Shown here: positions 52,629 to 61,789 of the stretch, piece after piece
Position numbering within the stretch: position 1 is the stretch's first letter
Layout: each line of letters starts with the position of its first letter
DNA from: Aequorivita iocasae
GTDB taxonomy: Bacteria; Bacteroidota; Bacteroidia; Flavobacteriales; Flavobacteriaceae
Assembly: GCF_016757735.1 (NCBI RefSeq)
Contig: NZ_CP068439.1
Span: 1,674,001 to 1,738,000, forward strand
Direction of reading: 5' to 3'
Length of the DNA stretch: 64,000 bases
Translations under genes and position numbers: made by a program
The notes under the pieces: model-generated
Told to the model about the DNA's origin: nothing
Databases searched by the model: none
The model's input: only the letters and a program-made list of their open reading frames with translations

Positions 52629-53186
52629 TTATTTTTTTATAAAACTCAACATCTTTTGAAAAAATGAAGGAGTATTTATTTCCTCAATTTTATTTTCTTT
52701 CTCCCCAAAATTATATTCCCTTAAAAAATCGCTGTGCGATTTTGAGGAATCGTATTTACGCCTTTCGGTTTGAAGTTTGTCCAGTTTATCCTTTTGTGTG
52801 TCTATGATATTCACAAAGAGCGGAAGCATCCGCTCGTTCAATGTATTGATGGGTTCCTTTATAAAAAAACCCTCGGCGCCACTTTCAATTAGTTTTTCGC
52901 GGTCCGCTTCATATTTAAGGTTTCCGGTTATTACTACCACGGGTATTTTATTGTTATAATTTTTGGTGATTCTGATCACGTCAAAAGCATTCATGCCTAT
53001 AAGATTGAAATCAGTAATAACCATATCGGGAATATAAGTTTTTAGCGCATTTATAAGGCTTATTTCGCTATCTACAAATCGTATTTCGGGATGGGCACAG
53101 ATTTTCTTTATTTGTCGCTGCAACAAAAAGGAATCGGATACAAGATCTTCTACAATCAAGAAATTTAAAACATCGGGTAAGTTCAT
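52629..53186 (-). CDS. single-domain response regulator (receiver plus tail)
   Basis: A 185-residue protein with a receiver domain (residues 6-130): acidic E13/D14, phospho-acceptor D59 ('MVITDFNL') and K110 ('GFFIKEP', where Lys-Pro is usually seen; here Lys-Glu-Pro). A 55-residue charged tail follows with no DNA-binding motif. It is likely a relay or phosphate-sink protein. It is oppositely oriented to the histidine kinase and receiver pair at 53343-55198, with 156 bases between the starts, and may take part in the same phosphorelay. Confidence 0.87.
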   Translation of the reverse strand: MNLPDVLNFLIVEDLVSDSFLLQRQIKKICAHPEIRFVDSEISLINALKTYIPDMVITDFNLIGMNAFDVIRITKNYNNKIPVVVITGNLKYEADREKLIESGAEGFFIKEPINTLNERMLPLFVNIIDTQKDKLDKLQTERRKYDSSKSHSDFLREYNFGEKENKIEEINTPSFFQKMLSFIKK

Positions 53187-53342
53187 ATTGGTTGGGTTGG
53201 TAATAACTGGGTAAAATTATAATCTGTTTGCCAGAAGTATTGACTTTATCCCCACAATTTTTAATCTTTTCAAGCCAAGAGTTTCATAATTACTTCTGGA
53301 AACTTAAATTTATAAAAAAATTCACATACTAACGCTACCATT

Positions 53343-54779
53343 ATGAAGCGAATTCGAAAAGTAGGTCTCACCAACTTTATTCTGCTTATTTCCTCACTTA
53401 TTTTAGTAATCATTCTCATTGGTTTTTCATTTATCAGAAATGCTACTTCTGCCAATGAAATAGCGCATACGTGGGAGGTAAAAAGCAATATCCGCCAAAT
53501 GTCCGCAACCATTTCAAAGATGGAAAGTTATGGGCTTGCCTATGAGGCTACTGGGAAAATAAAATTTAAACAAGCTTTTTTCGACGCCCAGGATGAATAC
53601 GACTCGCTATTGCTATCGTTGGAAAACCTGGTCGCGGACCACGACGCTCAACTACAGCGTATGAAAGGCATTTCAACAGATATGGATGGCAAAATTCAAT
53701 TATTTCAAGAGCGGATAAATACAGGAAATTATCCAGCAAATGCGCAACAGGGGGAAATAGGGCTGCACTTTACGGCGGATATTGGGCACAAACTTGAGGC
53801 GCTAGTTGAAGTGGAAAATGCCTTATTGGAAGAACGCAACCACCGTTTTTTTATTTGGAAACTAATAATTTTAAGTGCTTTGGGAATAGCCACTGTGATT
53901 GTTTTTTTAAGCCTATTTAATCTTATAAAAAAAGTGAAGCCCCTTATTGAAGAGCTACTGTCCACCCAATTGGAATTGGAACAAACCAATAAAAATATGG
54001 AGGCTGCCTTGAAGGATTTAAAGAAAATAAATATTGAGAAGGAAGAAGAAATCAAGGCGAAAGAAACAGCGATAAGTGAAGCGGAAAAATTGAATGAATC
54101 CCTTTTGGCCAAAAACCAACAACTGGATCATTTTGCATATGTGGCCTCCCATGATCTTCAGGAGCCCCTGCGCACTGTTTCCAATTACCTAGAGATATTT
54201 CAGGAAGATTTTCCGGAACGCCTGGAAGGAGAGGCTACCCTGTACTTTCAATTTATCAATAAGGCCGTGGAGCGGATGCGCAATCTAATCAGTGGCTTGC
54301 TCTCATTTTCACGTTTGGGCACTAGTGGACAAATGGAAAATATTGACCTAAACCTAACCCTTCAGAAAATTAGGGAAGACTTGATGGGTGTAATTGAGGA
54401 AAGGAATATAACCATTGAATACGAAACCATGCCAACAGTTACTGGATACAGGATTGAGATAAAACAGTTGTTCCAAAACCTAATTTCAAATGCCATAAAG
54501 TTTACCGCCCCAGAAATTCAGCCCCATGTTTCGATCAGCTTTGAAGAAACGGCCAATTATTATAATTTTCATATAAAGGATAATGGAATAGGAATACCCG
54601 AAAAGGACTTTGCCAAAATTTTTGATATGTTCAGTAGGCTTCACAGTACAAAGGACTACGAAGGGCAGGGCATCGGCTTGGCATTTTGCAAGAAAATTGT
54701 GGAGCTCCATTTGGGAAATATATGGGTAAGTTCTAAATTTGGCGAAGGTACCACGGTTCACTTCACACTAAAAAAATGA
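53343..54779 (+). CDS. CHASE3-like membrane sensor histidine kinase
   Basis: A 478-residue kinase. The first membrane helix is at about 11-31, a CHASE3-like four-helix sensor at about 35-165 and the second helix at about 172-193, followed by a long coiled coil (200-258). The HisKA domain has His270 in 'FAYVASHDLQEPLRTVSNYLEIF', and the HATPase domain has N-box 'QLFQNLISNAIKFT', 'DNGIGIPEKDFAKIFDMF' and 'GQGIGLAFCKKIVELH'. All are intact. It resembles phytochrome-like/Cph1-type kinases without PAS domains. It overlaps the next receiver gene by 4 bases, so the two work together. Confidence 0.92.
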   Translation: MKRIRKVGLTNFILLISSLILVIILIGFSFIRNATSANEIAHTWEVKSNIRQMSATISKMESYGLAYEATGKIKFKQAFFDAQDEYDSLLLSLENLVADHDAQLQRMKGISTDMDGKIQLFQERINTGNYPANAQQGEIGLHFTADIGHKLEALVEVENALLEERNHRFFIWKLIILSALGIATVIVFLSLFNLIKKVKPLIEELLSTQLELEQTNKNMEAALKDLKKINIEKEEEIKAKETAISEAEKLNESLLAKNQQLDHFAYVASHDLQEPLRTVSNYLEIFQEDFPERLEGEATLYFQFINKAVERMRNLISGLLSFSRLGTSGQMENIDLNLTLQKIREDLMGVIEERNITIEYETMPTVTGYRIEIKQLFQNLISNAIKFTAPEIQPHVSISFEETANYYNFHIKDNGIGIPEKDFAKIFDMFSRLHSTKDYEGQGIGLAFCKKIVELHLGNIWVSSKFGEGTTVHFTLKK

Positions 54780-55198
54780 ATATGAAAAAATTAAAAAATG
54801 TACTCTTGATTGATGATTCGGAAAGTGATAATTTCTATCATGCCCGCAAAATAAAACAATTGGGGATTACCGATAACATCCATATTTGTTTTAGTGGAGA
54901 AGAAGCGCTGGAGTATCTTAAAAGTGAATTGGATGGCGTACATCCGCAACCCACTTTAATTTTTCTGGATATCAATATGCCCGGTATGAATGGGTGGGAG
55001 TTTTTGGAAGCGTATGAACAATTGGAAGTATCCCAAAAAGGTGAAGTAATCCTGACCATGCTCAGCAATTCCATTGACGAAAGGGACAGAATTCGGGCGC
55101 AGGAGTTTAGAAGTGTCCACGGATTTTACAGTAAACCCTTAAATGAGAAATATCTGAATAACATTTTGGAGACTCATTTTAAAGCGTATCTATCCTAA
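54776..55198 (+). CDS. single-domain response regulator (CheY-like)
   Basis: A 140-residue receiver protein: acidic 'LLIDDSESDNF', phospho-acceptor Asp65 ('LIFLDINMPGMNGW') and Lys120 ('GFYSKPL'). No output domain is present. It overlaps the kinase stop by ATGA, so the two are translationally coupled, and it is almost certainly the kinase's partner. Such kinase/CheY-like pairs in Bacteroidota relay to other proteins that are not visible here. An internal ATG two codons on (54782) is an alternative start. Confidence 0.9.
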   Translation: MNMKKLKNVLLIDDSESDNFYHARKIKQLGITDNIHICFSGEEALEYLKSELDGVHPQPTLIFLDINMPGMNGWEFLEAYEQLEVSQKGEVILTMLSNSIDERDRIRAQEFRSVHGFYSKPLNEKYLNNILETHFKAYLS

Positions 55199-55305
55199 AT
55201 TCTTTCAAAAAATATAGTGCCATTTACGCTATGCCATATTTGGAAAAAATTAAAGCCTAAATTTTTTTACCGGCACCTATTTTCTGAAGAAAAACGTAAC
55301 AACAC

Positions 55306-55899
55306 TTATGATTTCGGAAAAGCTGGATTAGCTTTTACTTCCTGTAGCTGTAAGGTATGACGTGCCGTATGCCCCGCTAAAAAGAGAAAATTTTGATAAG
55401 CATCCACAATGCCGGCAGGCGATTCGGAAACGTGGTCCCGAAGAGCGGCATCGGGAGTGTTATTCACTAGCTCCAAAATTGCTGCCCGACCTGCCTTTAG
55501 CTCTTCCATGGCGGCTTCGGGTGAAGTGTACTTTCCTTCTGGTGCCAGTTCTGCGGGAGCTTTAAATTTTGTGCTTCTGTCGGTAACCATTTCTACAATT
55601 TTTTCATCAGTATTTGTCGGCGCTCCCATTTCCTCAATATTTGAAGGAGCGGCCAATCCAGCTTGTATACGATCGTAAAGCATTTTTTCTGTCAATATAA
55701 TATGCTCCAAACATTGGCTTACAGACCAGCTTTCGGGTGTGGCCTTAAAAGCCATTTGTGTTTCATTAAGCCCTGCAATGTCCTTTTGTAATTCGGCCTC
55801 TGTGGATGCATAATATTCTAGTAGATATTGCTTGTTATTTTGTGCTAATGCTATGGATGAGGCAAAAAGCAATAGGAAAAATGCGACTTGGTTTCTCAT
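55306..55899 (-). CDS. exported DinB-family protein
   Basis: A 197-residue DinB_2-type four-helix protein with a signal peptide (ends near IALAQ). Metal ligands are one His in 'SWSVSQCLEHIILTEKMLYDRI' and an H-x3-H pair in 'LAGHTARHTLQLQEVKANPAFPKS'. An exported DinB protein is somewhat unusual, since most are cytoplasmic, but signal-peptide versions recur in Bacteroidota. It is monocistronic and the function is unknown. Confidence 0.85.
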   Translation of the reverse strand: MRNQVAFFLLLFASSIALAQNNKQYLLEYYASTEAELQKDIAGLNETQMAFKATPESWSVSQCLEHIILTEKMLYDRIQAGLAAPSNIEEMGAPTNTDEKIVEMVTDRSTKFKAPAELAPEGKYTSPEAAMEELKAGRAAILELVNNTPDAALRDHVSESPAGIVDAYQNFLFLAGHTARHTLQLQEVKANPAFPKS

Positions 55900-56131
55900 A
55901 GTTATATGATTGTTAGTGGTTTATAAAAAAATCTAAAGTAAATCTAAGAAATGTTTTCTGAATTTCTATGGGAGAAACACGACAAAATTGCGGGGAATTT
56001 TGACATACGTATTTTTCATTTCTCATTACCAATTACTCACTAAAATCCAGTATTGCTTAAATTTTAAACTTTATTTTACTTTCCTCTCATTTTGCCGTTT
56101 ACTTTATCATGGTTAAAAGATTAAGCAAATA

Positions 56132-56377
56132 TTACTTTGGCTCGCACTCGCCCTCTGCAAAGTACGTAAGTCCAGCCCGCCCAGCAGCACAGGGATTGCT
56201 ATAGGTCTTGCCATCGCAGCCGCAAACGGGATTGTATTCCATGGTGCAAGGGCCATCGCTTATTTTGGATTCGTCTATACACGGAATAGTTTTTCCCGCG
56301 CCGCAGGAAGACAATGCCAGCATCCCCATTAAAAGCAGGGATGTGGCAAAAGAAGTTTTTTTATATAAAGGAGCCAT
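56132..56377 (-). CDS. Kazal-type protease-inhibitor-like lipoprotein
   Basis: An 81-residue protein with lipobox LSSC (Cys25) and a single Kazal-like domain: '[46 protein letters not shown]'. Six cysteines are spaced as in Kazal inhibitors, with '[14 protein letters not shown]' the family signature. It is inferred to be a surface lipoprotein that could inhibit serine proteases, perhaps the cell's own or those of predators or hosts. It is a single gene. Confidence 0.85.
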   Translation of the reverse strand: MAPLYKKTSFATSLLLMGMLALSSCGAGKTIPCIDESKISDGPCTMEYNPVCGCDGKTYSNPCAAGRAGLTYFAEGECEPK

Positions 56378-56528
56378 AGTTGTAAGTTTTTTATAGCTAC
56401 TAAAATACGCTAAACTTGCATAACATAGAGAAGTGAGTTGCTTAATTGTTTCACTGTTATAAAGTACTTATCTTTTGGTTTCTGCTGAATTGTGAATTCA
56501 CCGATTACACAATTCAACAACTCCACAA

Positions 56529-56978
56529 TTAAACGTTTTCCTCATTAGAAAAATTAACCATCCAATTAATCCCAAACCTATCGCGGAGGGAACCGAAATA
56601 ATCGCCCCAAAACTGGTCTGCCATCGGCATTTCTATTTCGCCACCTTCCGAGAGTTCCTTAAAGAGACGGTCTGCTTCTTCCCTGCTATCTGGGTGGATG
56701 CTTACGTAGGTGTTATCACCAATCTTAAAAGGCCCATTGCCGAACCCCGGCATAATATCGGAGCCCATTAATAGTTCGCTGCCGATGGGAAGTGAAACGT
56801 GCATTACACGGTTTTTGTGCTCCTCTGCAAGCGGAGGCATTTCATCACATCCCGGCATATCGCCAAAGCGCATCACGCCTTGCCCAGCAAATTCGCCACC
56901 AAATACTTTTTTGTAATGATTGAATGCTGCTTCACAATTTCCGTCAAAGTTTAGATACGGATTTAATTTTGTTGCCAT
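56529..56978 (-). CDS. VOC-family (PhnB/glyoxalase-like) protein
   Basis: A 149-residue protein of the PhnB-like vicinal-oxygen-chelate group: 'LNPYLNFDGNCEAAFNHYKKVFGGEF', 'MHVSLPIGSELLMGSDIMPGF', 'NTYVSIHPDSREEADRLFKELSEGGEIEMPMADQFWGDYFGSLRDRFGINWMVNF'. Length and signature are complete. The metal ligand pattern of true glyoxalases is only partly present; the function is unknown. It is a single gene. Confidence 0.9.
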   Translation of the reverse strand: MATKLNPYLNFDGNCEAAFNHYKKVFGGEFAGQGVMRFGDMPGCDEMPPLAEEHKNRVMHVSLPIGSELLMGSDIMPGFGNGPFKIGDNTYVSIHPDSREEADRLFKELSEGGEIEMPMADQFWGDYFGSLRDRFGINWMVNFSNEENV

Positions 56979-57143
56979 AATTTTTTCTTTTTAAAAGTTT
57001 ATTATTGATAAATAAGTATTGAAAATTGAACATTTAGAATTTATTCCTAGTTCTTGAATCTATGCTCGTCGTTCGCCCCTCAACAATGTAAAGATAAATA
57101 GGAATTTGCTTAATAAGAAGGTGCATTTGCGTCAATGTAATGG

Positions 57144-57175
57144 GTTGATTGCGACACACCTTTGAATTATATTTG
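57144..57175 (+). promoter_or_regulatory. promoter of the GlxA-like regulator gene
   Basis: GTTG at 57144-57147, a 20-base spacer and TATATTTG at 57168-57175 fit the Bacteroidota -33/-7 pattern. Transcription would begin near 57182, leaving an 84-base leader that contains a strong hairpin. Confidence 0.5.
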
Positions 57176-57190
57176 TGATATCATTTAAAA

Positions 57191-57222
57191 CCCCTCCCCT
57201 TTAAATGGGAGGCTGGGAGGGG
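57191..57222 (+). repeat. perfect inverted repeat in the leader of the GlxA-like gene
   Basis: CCCCTCCC (57191-57198) pairs exactly with GGGAGGGG (57215-57222) around a 16-base loop, between the predicted promoter and the start codon. It may be an interspersed palindrome, as similar 'cccctcccctttaaa...gggagggg' sequences are common in Flavobacteria (from memory), or a leader hairpin. Confidence 0.6.
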
Positions 57223-57265
57223 ATGTATTCCTAAATCTAATAATCCATTAATACAACAATCCAAA

Positions 57266-58252
57266 ATGAAACACATATCAATCCTAGTCCCCGAAGGCAA
57301 CTCCAGCCTTAGCAATTTGGAAGCAACGCATAAAATGTTCAATATGGCGAATGATTTTCTTGTGGGAATGGGAAAGGAGCCAGCATTTAAGACCCAGCTC
57401 GTGGCCACACATAAGGACGCGCGATTAAGTAACGGAATATTCACTATTATTCCGGACGCTACCATTGCTGAAGTAAAACACACCGATTTGGTAATCATTC
57501 CAGCGATTCATGGCAATTACGAAAAGGTAGTTGAAAGCAATAAGGAATTCATCCCTTGGATAGTGAAACAGTATAAAAACGGCGCTGAGGTGGCCAGTCT
57601 GTGCATTGGTGCTTTTCTGCTTGCAAGCACGGGTTTGCTAAACGGAAAAAACTGCGCAACGCATTGGATTGCCGCAGATGAATTTAGAACGATGTTCCCA
57701 AAAGTGAATTTGGTGGATGATAAAATTATCACGGATGAGCACGGCCTTTATACCAGCGGCGGGGCCTATTCGTCCTTAAACCTAAATCTTTATTTGGTTG
57801 AAAAGTTCGCGAGTAGGGAAATGGCGGTGCTTTCTTCCAAAGTATTTGAAATAGACATCAGCAGAAATAGTCAAAGTCCTTTTATAATATTTAAAGGCCA
57901 AAAAGGCCACGACGATGATGAAATATTAAAAGTACAGGAATTCATCGAAAAGAATTTCCAGGAAAAACTAAATGTGGACGACCTTTGTGCCGATATGGCG
58001 CTGAGCAGAAGAACGTTTGAAAGACGCTTCAAAAAAGCAACCAGCAATACGGTAGTAGAATATATGCAGCGCGTAAAGGTAGAAGCCGCCAAAAAAGAAT
58101 TGGAGAGTGGACGTAAAAATGTAAACGAAGTAATGTATGATGTAGGTTATAACGACCCTAAAGCCTTCCGCGATGTATTTCGAAAAATAACAGATATGAC
58201 GCCGCTGGATTATATGAATAGATACAGCAAAATTACAGAAACACAAATTTAA
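57266..58252 (+). CDS. GlxA-like transcriptional regulator (DJ-1/PfpI + AraC)
   Basis: A 328-residue regulator. A DJ-1/PfpI-like domain fills residues 1-195, with the nucleophile-elbow Cys113 in 'EVASLCIGAFLLASTGLL'. A C-terminal AraC HTH pair covers about 225-325 ('LNVDDLCADMALSRRTFERRFKKATSNTVVEYMQRVKVEAAKKEL', 'VNEVMYDVGYNDPKAFRDVFRKITDMTPLDYMNRY'). Family members bind small ligands or have lost activity. The neighbours are single genes, so its targets are unknown. It has a plausible own promoter and a hairpin leader. Confidence 0.92.
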   Translation: MKHISILVPEGNSSLSNLEATHKMFNMANDFLVGMGKEPAFKTQLVATHKDARLSNGIFTIIPDATIAEVKHTDLVIIPAIHGNYEKVVESNKEFIPWIVKQYKNGAEVASLCIGAFLLASTGLLNGKNCATHWIAADEFRTMFPKVNLVDDKIITDEHGLYTSGGAYSSLNLNLYLVEKFASREMAVLSSKVFEIDISRNSQSPFIIFKGQKGHDDDEILKVQEFIEKNFQEKLNVDDLCADMALSRRTFERRFKKATSNTVVEYMQRVKVEAAKKELESGRKNVNEVMYDVGYNDPKAFRDVFRKITDMTPLDYMNRYSKITETQI

Positions 58253-58347
58253 CAGGTTTTCCCTCTTCGCTAAAGAGCTTCTGTTTAAAGTTAAAATCTG
58301 TTAGGATTGGATAATATTGTTGCTTCAAATGATTAAAAAAATGTTAG

Positions 58348-58572
58348 TTACTGAAGTTCCTCGCAATAAAAACCCTGATTGTGCAATGTAGTGCTAATAG
58401 TTTCAGCCTTCAACAAATGGGTTTCCACCCGGAGAATGTTGTCGCAATCCTCCAGGTCGAAATTCCAATCGCCGTTTTGGCGAATCAATTTGTTCAGCAA
58501 TGGCCGAAGTTGTTTTACCTCCTCATTTGCTGAAACCGATGTTTTAAAAACCAGTACCATATTATCTTTCAT
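58348..58572 (-). CDS. small conserved protein, HMA-like fold
   Basis: A protein of 70-74 residues (start at ATG 58572 or 58560), 'VLVFKTSVSANEEVKQLRPLLNKLIRQNGDWNFDLEDCDNILRVETHLLKAETISTTLHNQGFYCEEL'. The pattern of two strand-helix-strand halves resembles the ferredoxin-like heavy-metal-associated fold without the Cys-x-x-Cys. Similar short proteins are common in Flavobacteria and of unknown role. The first start overlaps the end of the upstream DinB gene by 11 bases, the second leaves one base, so the two genes are likely an operon. It was chosen because the longer frame to 58692 lies entirely inside DinB coding sequence. Confidence 0.65.
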   Translation of the reverse strand: MKDNMVLVFKTSVSANEEVKQLRPLLNKLIRQNGDWNFDLEDCDNILRVETHLLKAETISTTLHNQGFYCEELQ

Positions 58573-59050
58573 AAAAAGCGGGTGGTTCAATGCCCAATGA
58601 ACGCAAATAAACAAAGCCTTGCCCACGGTGGTGGATCTCATTGTCGATAAAGTAAAAGATGGAAGAGATAACCGTGCCTTCATACATTTCAAAAAGCAAA
58701 ATGTTTTCCTGAAAACGTTCTGTCGTGATCTGTGGCCACAGTGTGTTGATCTGTTCTGTAGCCCCGTCCCAAAGCTGAAGTATTTTTTCTTTGCTGTTTC
58801 CGTGTTCCACGTGTTCCTCCAGAGGCGCTGATTTTCCCGATACTATTTCCTGTATTCCCGGTCCTGCGATTCCCAAAAGTTCCATTGTCATTTCGGCAAA
58901 AGTACGCATCCCGCCAATTGAATGACTGAAAAATTCCTTTTCGGGAAAGGCTTCAATAGTTCTTCTTGTTAAGTTTCTGTGGCCTTGTAAATGTTTAAGT
59001 AACTCTTCCGAAGAAATTACCTGCGCGGTTTTGTTTGCTGTTGCATTCAT
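58562..59050 (-). CDS. cytoplasmic DinB-family protein
   Basis: A 162-residue DinB-type four-helix protein. Possible metal ligands are His in 'LLKHLQGHRNLTRRTIEAFPEKEFFSHSIGGMRTFAEM' and the 'DNEIHHRGQGFVYLRSLG' His pair near the end. No signal peptide is present. It overlaps the following small gene (58348-58572) and is likely cotranscribed with it. The function is unknown. Confidence 0.85.
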   Translation of the reverse strand: MNATANKTAQVISSEELLKHLQGHRNLTRRTIEAFPEKEFFSHSIGGMRTFAEMTMELLGIAGPGIQEIVSGKSAPLEEHVEHGNSKEKILQLWDGATEQINTLWPQITTERFQENILLFEMYEGTVISSIFYFIDNEIHHRGQGFVYLRSLGIEPPAFYER

Positions 59051-59156
59051 AATTATTGTTTTTAAGTGATTATTGTTTCTGAAACCAAAATTAATTGGGG
59101 CGGGTGACAGCCGTTTGTCAGTAGGAAAAAATATTTTAATTTATTATTAGAAGAGT

Positions 59157-59260
59157 CTTCGACTGCGCTCAGACTGACATTGTCTTCGACAGGTTCAAAC
59201 TGTCCCCTAAAAATTAATCAGCTTTATGATTGGTCTGTCATGCTGAGCTTGTCGAAGCAT
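59157..59260. repeat. interspersed imperfect inverted repeat (CTTCGAC...GTCGAAG)
   Basis: Left 'CTTCGACTGCGCTCAGACTG' (from 59158) and right 'TGTCATGCTGAGCTTGTCGA' (59237 on) form an imperfect inverted repeat, with a third related segment 'CTTCGACAGGTTCAAACTGTC' between. Such sequences are common dispersed repeats in Flavobacteria (from memory). It overlaps the -33 region of the WYL regulator promoter. Confidence 0.75.
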
Positions 59261-59269
59261 TTGAAATAC

Positions 59270-59277
59270 TATCTTTG
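59270..59277 (+). promoter_or_regulatory. -7 box of the WYL regulator gene, possible leaderless start
   Basis: TATCTTTG (59270-59277) matches TAnnTTTG, and TTG at 59249-59251 gives an 18-base spacing. The start of transcription would then fall about on the ATG at 59282, implying a leaderless or near-leaderless transcript. Part of the -33 region lies in the dispersed repeat. Confidence 0.35.
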
Positions 59278-59281
59278 AGCT

Positions 59282-60244
59282 ATGAGCGATGCCCCCCTAA
59301 ACCGTTTTGATAGAATCGTTGCGATTCTTATACAGCTTCAGTCCAAAAAGATTGTAAAGGCACAAGAATTGGCTGATAGGTTTGATGTTAGCTTGCGCAC
59401 TATATATCGCGACGTTCGCTCTTTGGAAACATCTGGTGTGCCCATTATTAGTGAGGCCGGCGTGGGCTATTCCATTATGGATGGCTACCGTTTGCCGCCC
59501 GTAATGTTTACCCGCGAAGAGGCTAGCAGCTTTGTGGCAGCGGAAAAACTGATGCAGAAATTCACTGATAAATCTTTTGGTGCTTATTATGAATCTGCGA
59601 TGTTTAAAGTGAAATCGGTTTTACGCGGAAAGGAAAAGGATTGGATTGATGCGCTTCAGGCGCAAATAATTATAAATCCTACGGAAACGCTTTTTAATGA
59701 AAACATTCCGAATGCCTTGGAAATTCTTTTTGAAAGCATAGCGGAAAAGAAACAGGTTTTTGTGAAATATCAATCTATGGCTTCCGAAAAACCTTCGGAA
59801 AGACATTTGGAACCCGTTAGCATTTTTCACGAAAACAATTATTGGTATATTCTGGCCTATTGCCATTTTAGAAATGATTACCGGCAGTTTAGGACGGATA
59901 GATTGCTTCAAATTCAACGGACGGTGCTTCCTTTTAAATTGGAGCACGGTACTTTAGATGATTTTCGCCAAAAGGAAAGTGACGCACATAAAACAAAGGT
60001 TAGGATCCTTGTAGATAAAAGTATTGTTCGATACATTAAAAGCGAGCGAAATCACTATGGTTTTGTTTCCGAAGAAATTAAGAACGAAGGTGTTGAAATG
60101 ACTTTTTTCACCCAAAGCGTAGAGCACGGTTTTGCGCGCTGGTATTTAATGTTTGGTGATTATGCCCAAATATTGGAACCTGAAAGTTTGAAACAGCGTC
60201 TTCTGGAAATTGTTGAAAACACGAAAGCCCGACTTCAAGAATAG
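59282..60244 (+). CDS. WYL-domain transcriptional regulator (YafY type)
   Basis: A 320-residue regulator. An N-terminal HTH_11 winged helix ('NRFDRIVAILIQLQSKKIVKAQELADRFDVSLRTIYRDVRSLETSGVPIISEAGVGYSIMDGYRLPPVMF') is followed by the WYL domain ('AEKKQVFVKYQSM', 'HENNYWYILAYCHFRNDYRQFRTDRLLQIQRT') and a C-terminal WCX extension. YafY-type proteins are ligand-responsive regulators; the ligand is unknown. The neighbouring MATE gene, 84 bases downstream and co-directional, is a candidate target by position. Confidence 0.93.
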   Translation: MSDAPLNRFDRIVAILIQLQSKKIVKAQELADRFDVSLRTIYRDVRSLETSGVPIISEAGVGYSIMDGYRLPPVMFTREEASSFVAAEKLMQKFTDKSFGAYYESAMFKVKSVLRGKEKDWIDALQAQIIINPTETLFNENIPNALEILFESIAEKKQVFVKYQSMASEKPSERHLEPVSIFHENNYWYILAYCHFRNDYRQFRTDRLLQIQRTVLPFKLEHGTLDDFRQKESDAHKTKVRILVDKSIVRYIKSERNHYGFVSEEIKNEGVEMTFFTQSVEHGFARWYLMFGDYAQILEPESLKQRLLEIVENTKARLQE

Positions 60245-60327
60245 TGTGAGTATCACCCTTAAAATGTCGCAATACCCCACTATTCCGAAATCTTTTTTTC
60301 TAAATTAGCCGCCAATTTATTTAAAAG

Positions 60328-61728
60328 ATGGCAACACAATCCATAAAATCCTTTTTCAGTCTTTTAAGGGAGGCCATAGCAGGCAAGGAAATTGACCTTA
60401 CGCAAGCAAGTATCAAAAAGGCCATCTTTCTGCTTGCCGTTCCAATGATTTTGGAAATGAGCATGGAGTCCATTTTTGCCTTGGTCGACATTTTTTATGT
60501 GTCCCAAGTAAGCACAAATGCCGTGGCTACAATTGGTTTGACAGAATCGGTCATTACACTTGTGTATGCCTTGGCCGTTGGTTTGAGTATGGCCGCTACC
60601 GCTATCGTAGCGAGAAGAATAGGTGAGAAAGACCCAGAAGGCGCAAAACGGGTGACGGTGCAAGTTATTTTCTTGGGAGTCCTGGTTTCTTTAATTGTTG
60701 GCGTGATAGGCATTGTGTTCCCGAAGGAAATTTTAGGCTTGATGGGAGGAGACCAATCCTTAATTGAGGAAGGGTATCGCTATACGCAAATCCTTATAGG
60801 TGGAAATTGCACTATTGTATTATTGTTTCTCATCAATGCGGTTTATAGGGGAGCTGGCAATGCCTCCATGGCCATGTGGACGCTCATTCTCTCTAACGGT
60901 ATTAATATCATACTAGATCCAATTTTCATTTTTGGATGGGGCCCAATTCCCGAATATGGAGTTGCGGGTGCTGCAATTGCAACAACAATTGGTCGTGGGA
61001 CTGCAGTGCTTTTTCAACTTTATATTTTATTCTATGGAAGTACTCGTGTCAGGTTGGCATTAAAGGATTTTGTGGTAAACATAGGGGTAATGATCAATCT
61101 AATTCGTGTTTCAGTTGGCGGAATTGGCCAGTTTATAATTGGCACTAGTAGTTGGATTTTCTTAATGCGCATTATCAGTGAATTTGGCAGCGAAGTGCTG
61201 GCCGGTTATACCATTGCAATACGGGTAATTATGTTTACAATGATGCCTGCTTGGGGTTTAAGCAATGCGGCTGCAACTTTGGTTGGCCAAAATTTAGGTG
61301 CCAATCAACCTGAACGCGCCGAAACTTCCGTCTGGAAAACCGCCAAGTACAACGCCTTTTTTATGGTTTCGGTTTCTGTAATTTACCTTTTGTTTGCAAA
61401 AACAATTGTTGGCTGGTTCAGTGTGGATCCCGAAGTTTTAAAATATGGAGCGCTTAGTTTACAAATTGTAACTATAGCATATTTTCTTTTTGCCTATGGA
61501 ATGACGGTAACCATGGCTTTTAATGGCGCTGGCGATACTAGAACCCCAACAATCATTAATTTCTTCTGCTTTTGGGTTTTTCAGTTGCCTTTTGCTTATT
61601 TCACTGCGCTTGTTCTGGATTGGGGGCCGACTGGTGTCTTTCTGGCTATAGCCTTAGCGGAGTCTCTTATCGCAATTATTGCTATTATTTGGTTTAAAAA
61701 AGGGAAGTGGAAACTGATAAAGGTTTAG
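60328..61728 (+). CDS. MATE-family efflux transporter
   Basis: A 466-residue multidrug/toxic compound extrusion transporter with twelve hydrophobic helices in two halves ('KKAIFLLAVPMILEMSMESIFALVDIFYVSQVS', 'MMPAWGLSNAAATLVGQNLGANQPERAETSVWKTAKYN'). The DinF-like pattern is clear, and family members are Na+- or H+-coupled. The start at 60328 is preceded by no strong promoter, so it may be read from the WYL gene upstream, or have its own. Confidence 0.92.
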   Translation: MATQSIKSFFSLLREAIAGKEIDLTQASIKKAIFLLAVPMILEMSMESIFALVDIFYVSQVSTNAVATIGLTESVITLVYALAVGLSMAATAIVARRIGEKDPEGAKRVTVQVIFLGVLVSLIVGVIGIVFPKEILGLMGGDQSLIEEGYRYTQILIGGNCTIVLLFLINAVYRGAGNASMAMWTLILSNGINIILDPIFIFGWGPIPEYGVAGAAIATTIGRGTAVLFQLYILFYGSTRVRLALKDFVVNIGVMINLIRVSVGGIGQFIIGTSSWIFLMRIISEFGSEVLAGYTIAIRVIMFTMMPAWGLSNAAATLVGQNLGANQPERAETSVWKTAKYNAFFMVSVSVIYLLFAKTIVGWFSVDPEVLKYGALSLQIVTIAYFLFAYGMTVTMAFNGAGDTRTPTIINFFCFWVFQLPFAYFTALVLDWGPTGVFLAIALAESLIAIIAIIWFKKGKWKLIKV

Positions 61729-61789
61729 CTTTATAAGGCTTTATCGGCTTAATGGATTATTTTTGCACTCCCTTAAACAATTCAATATA

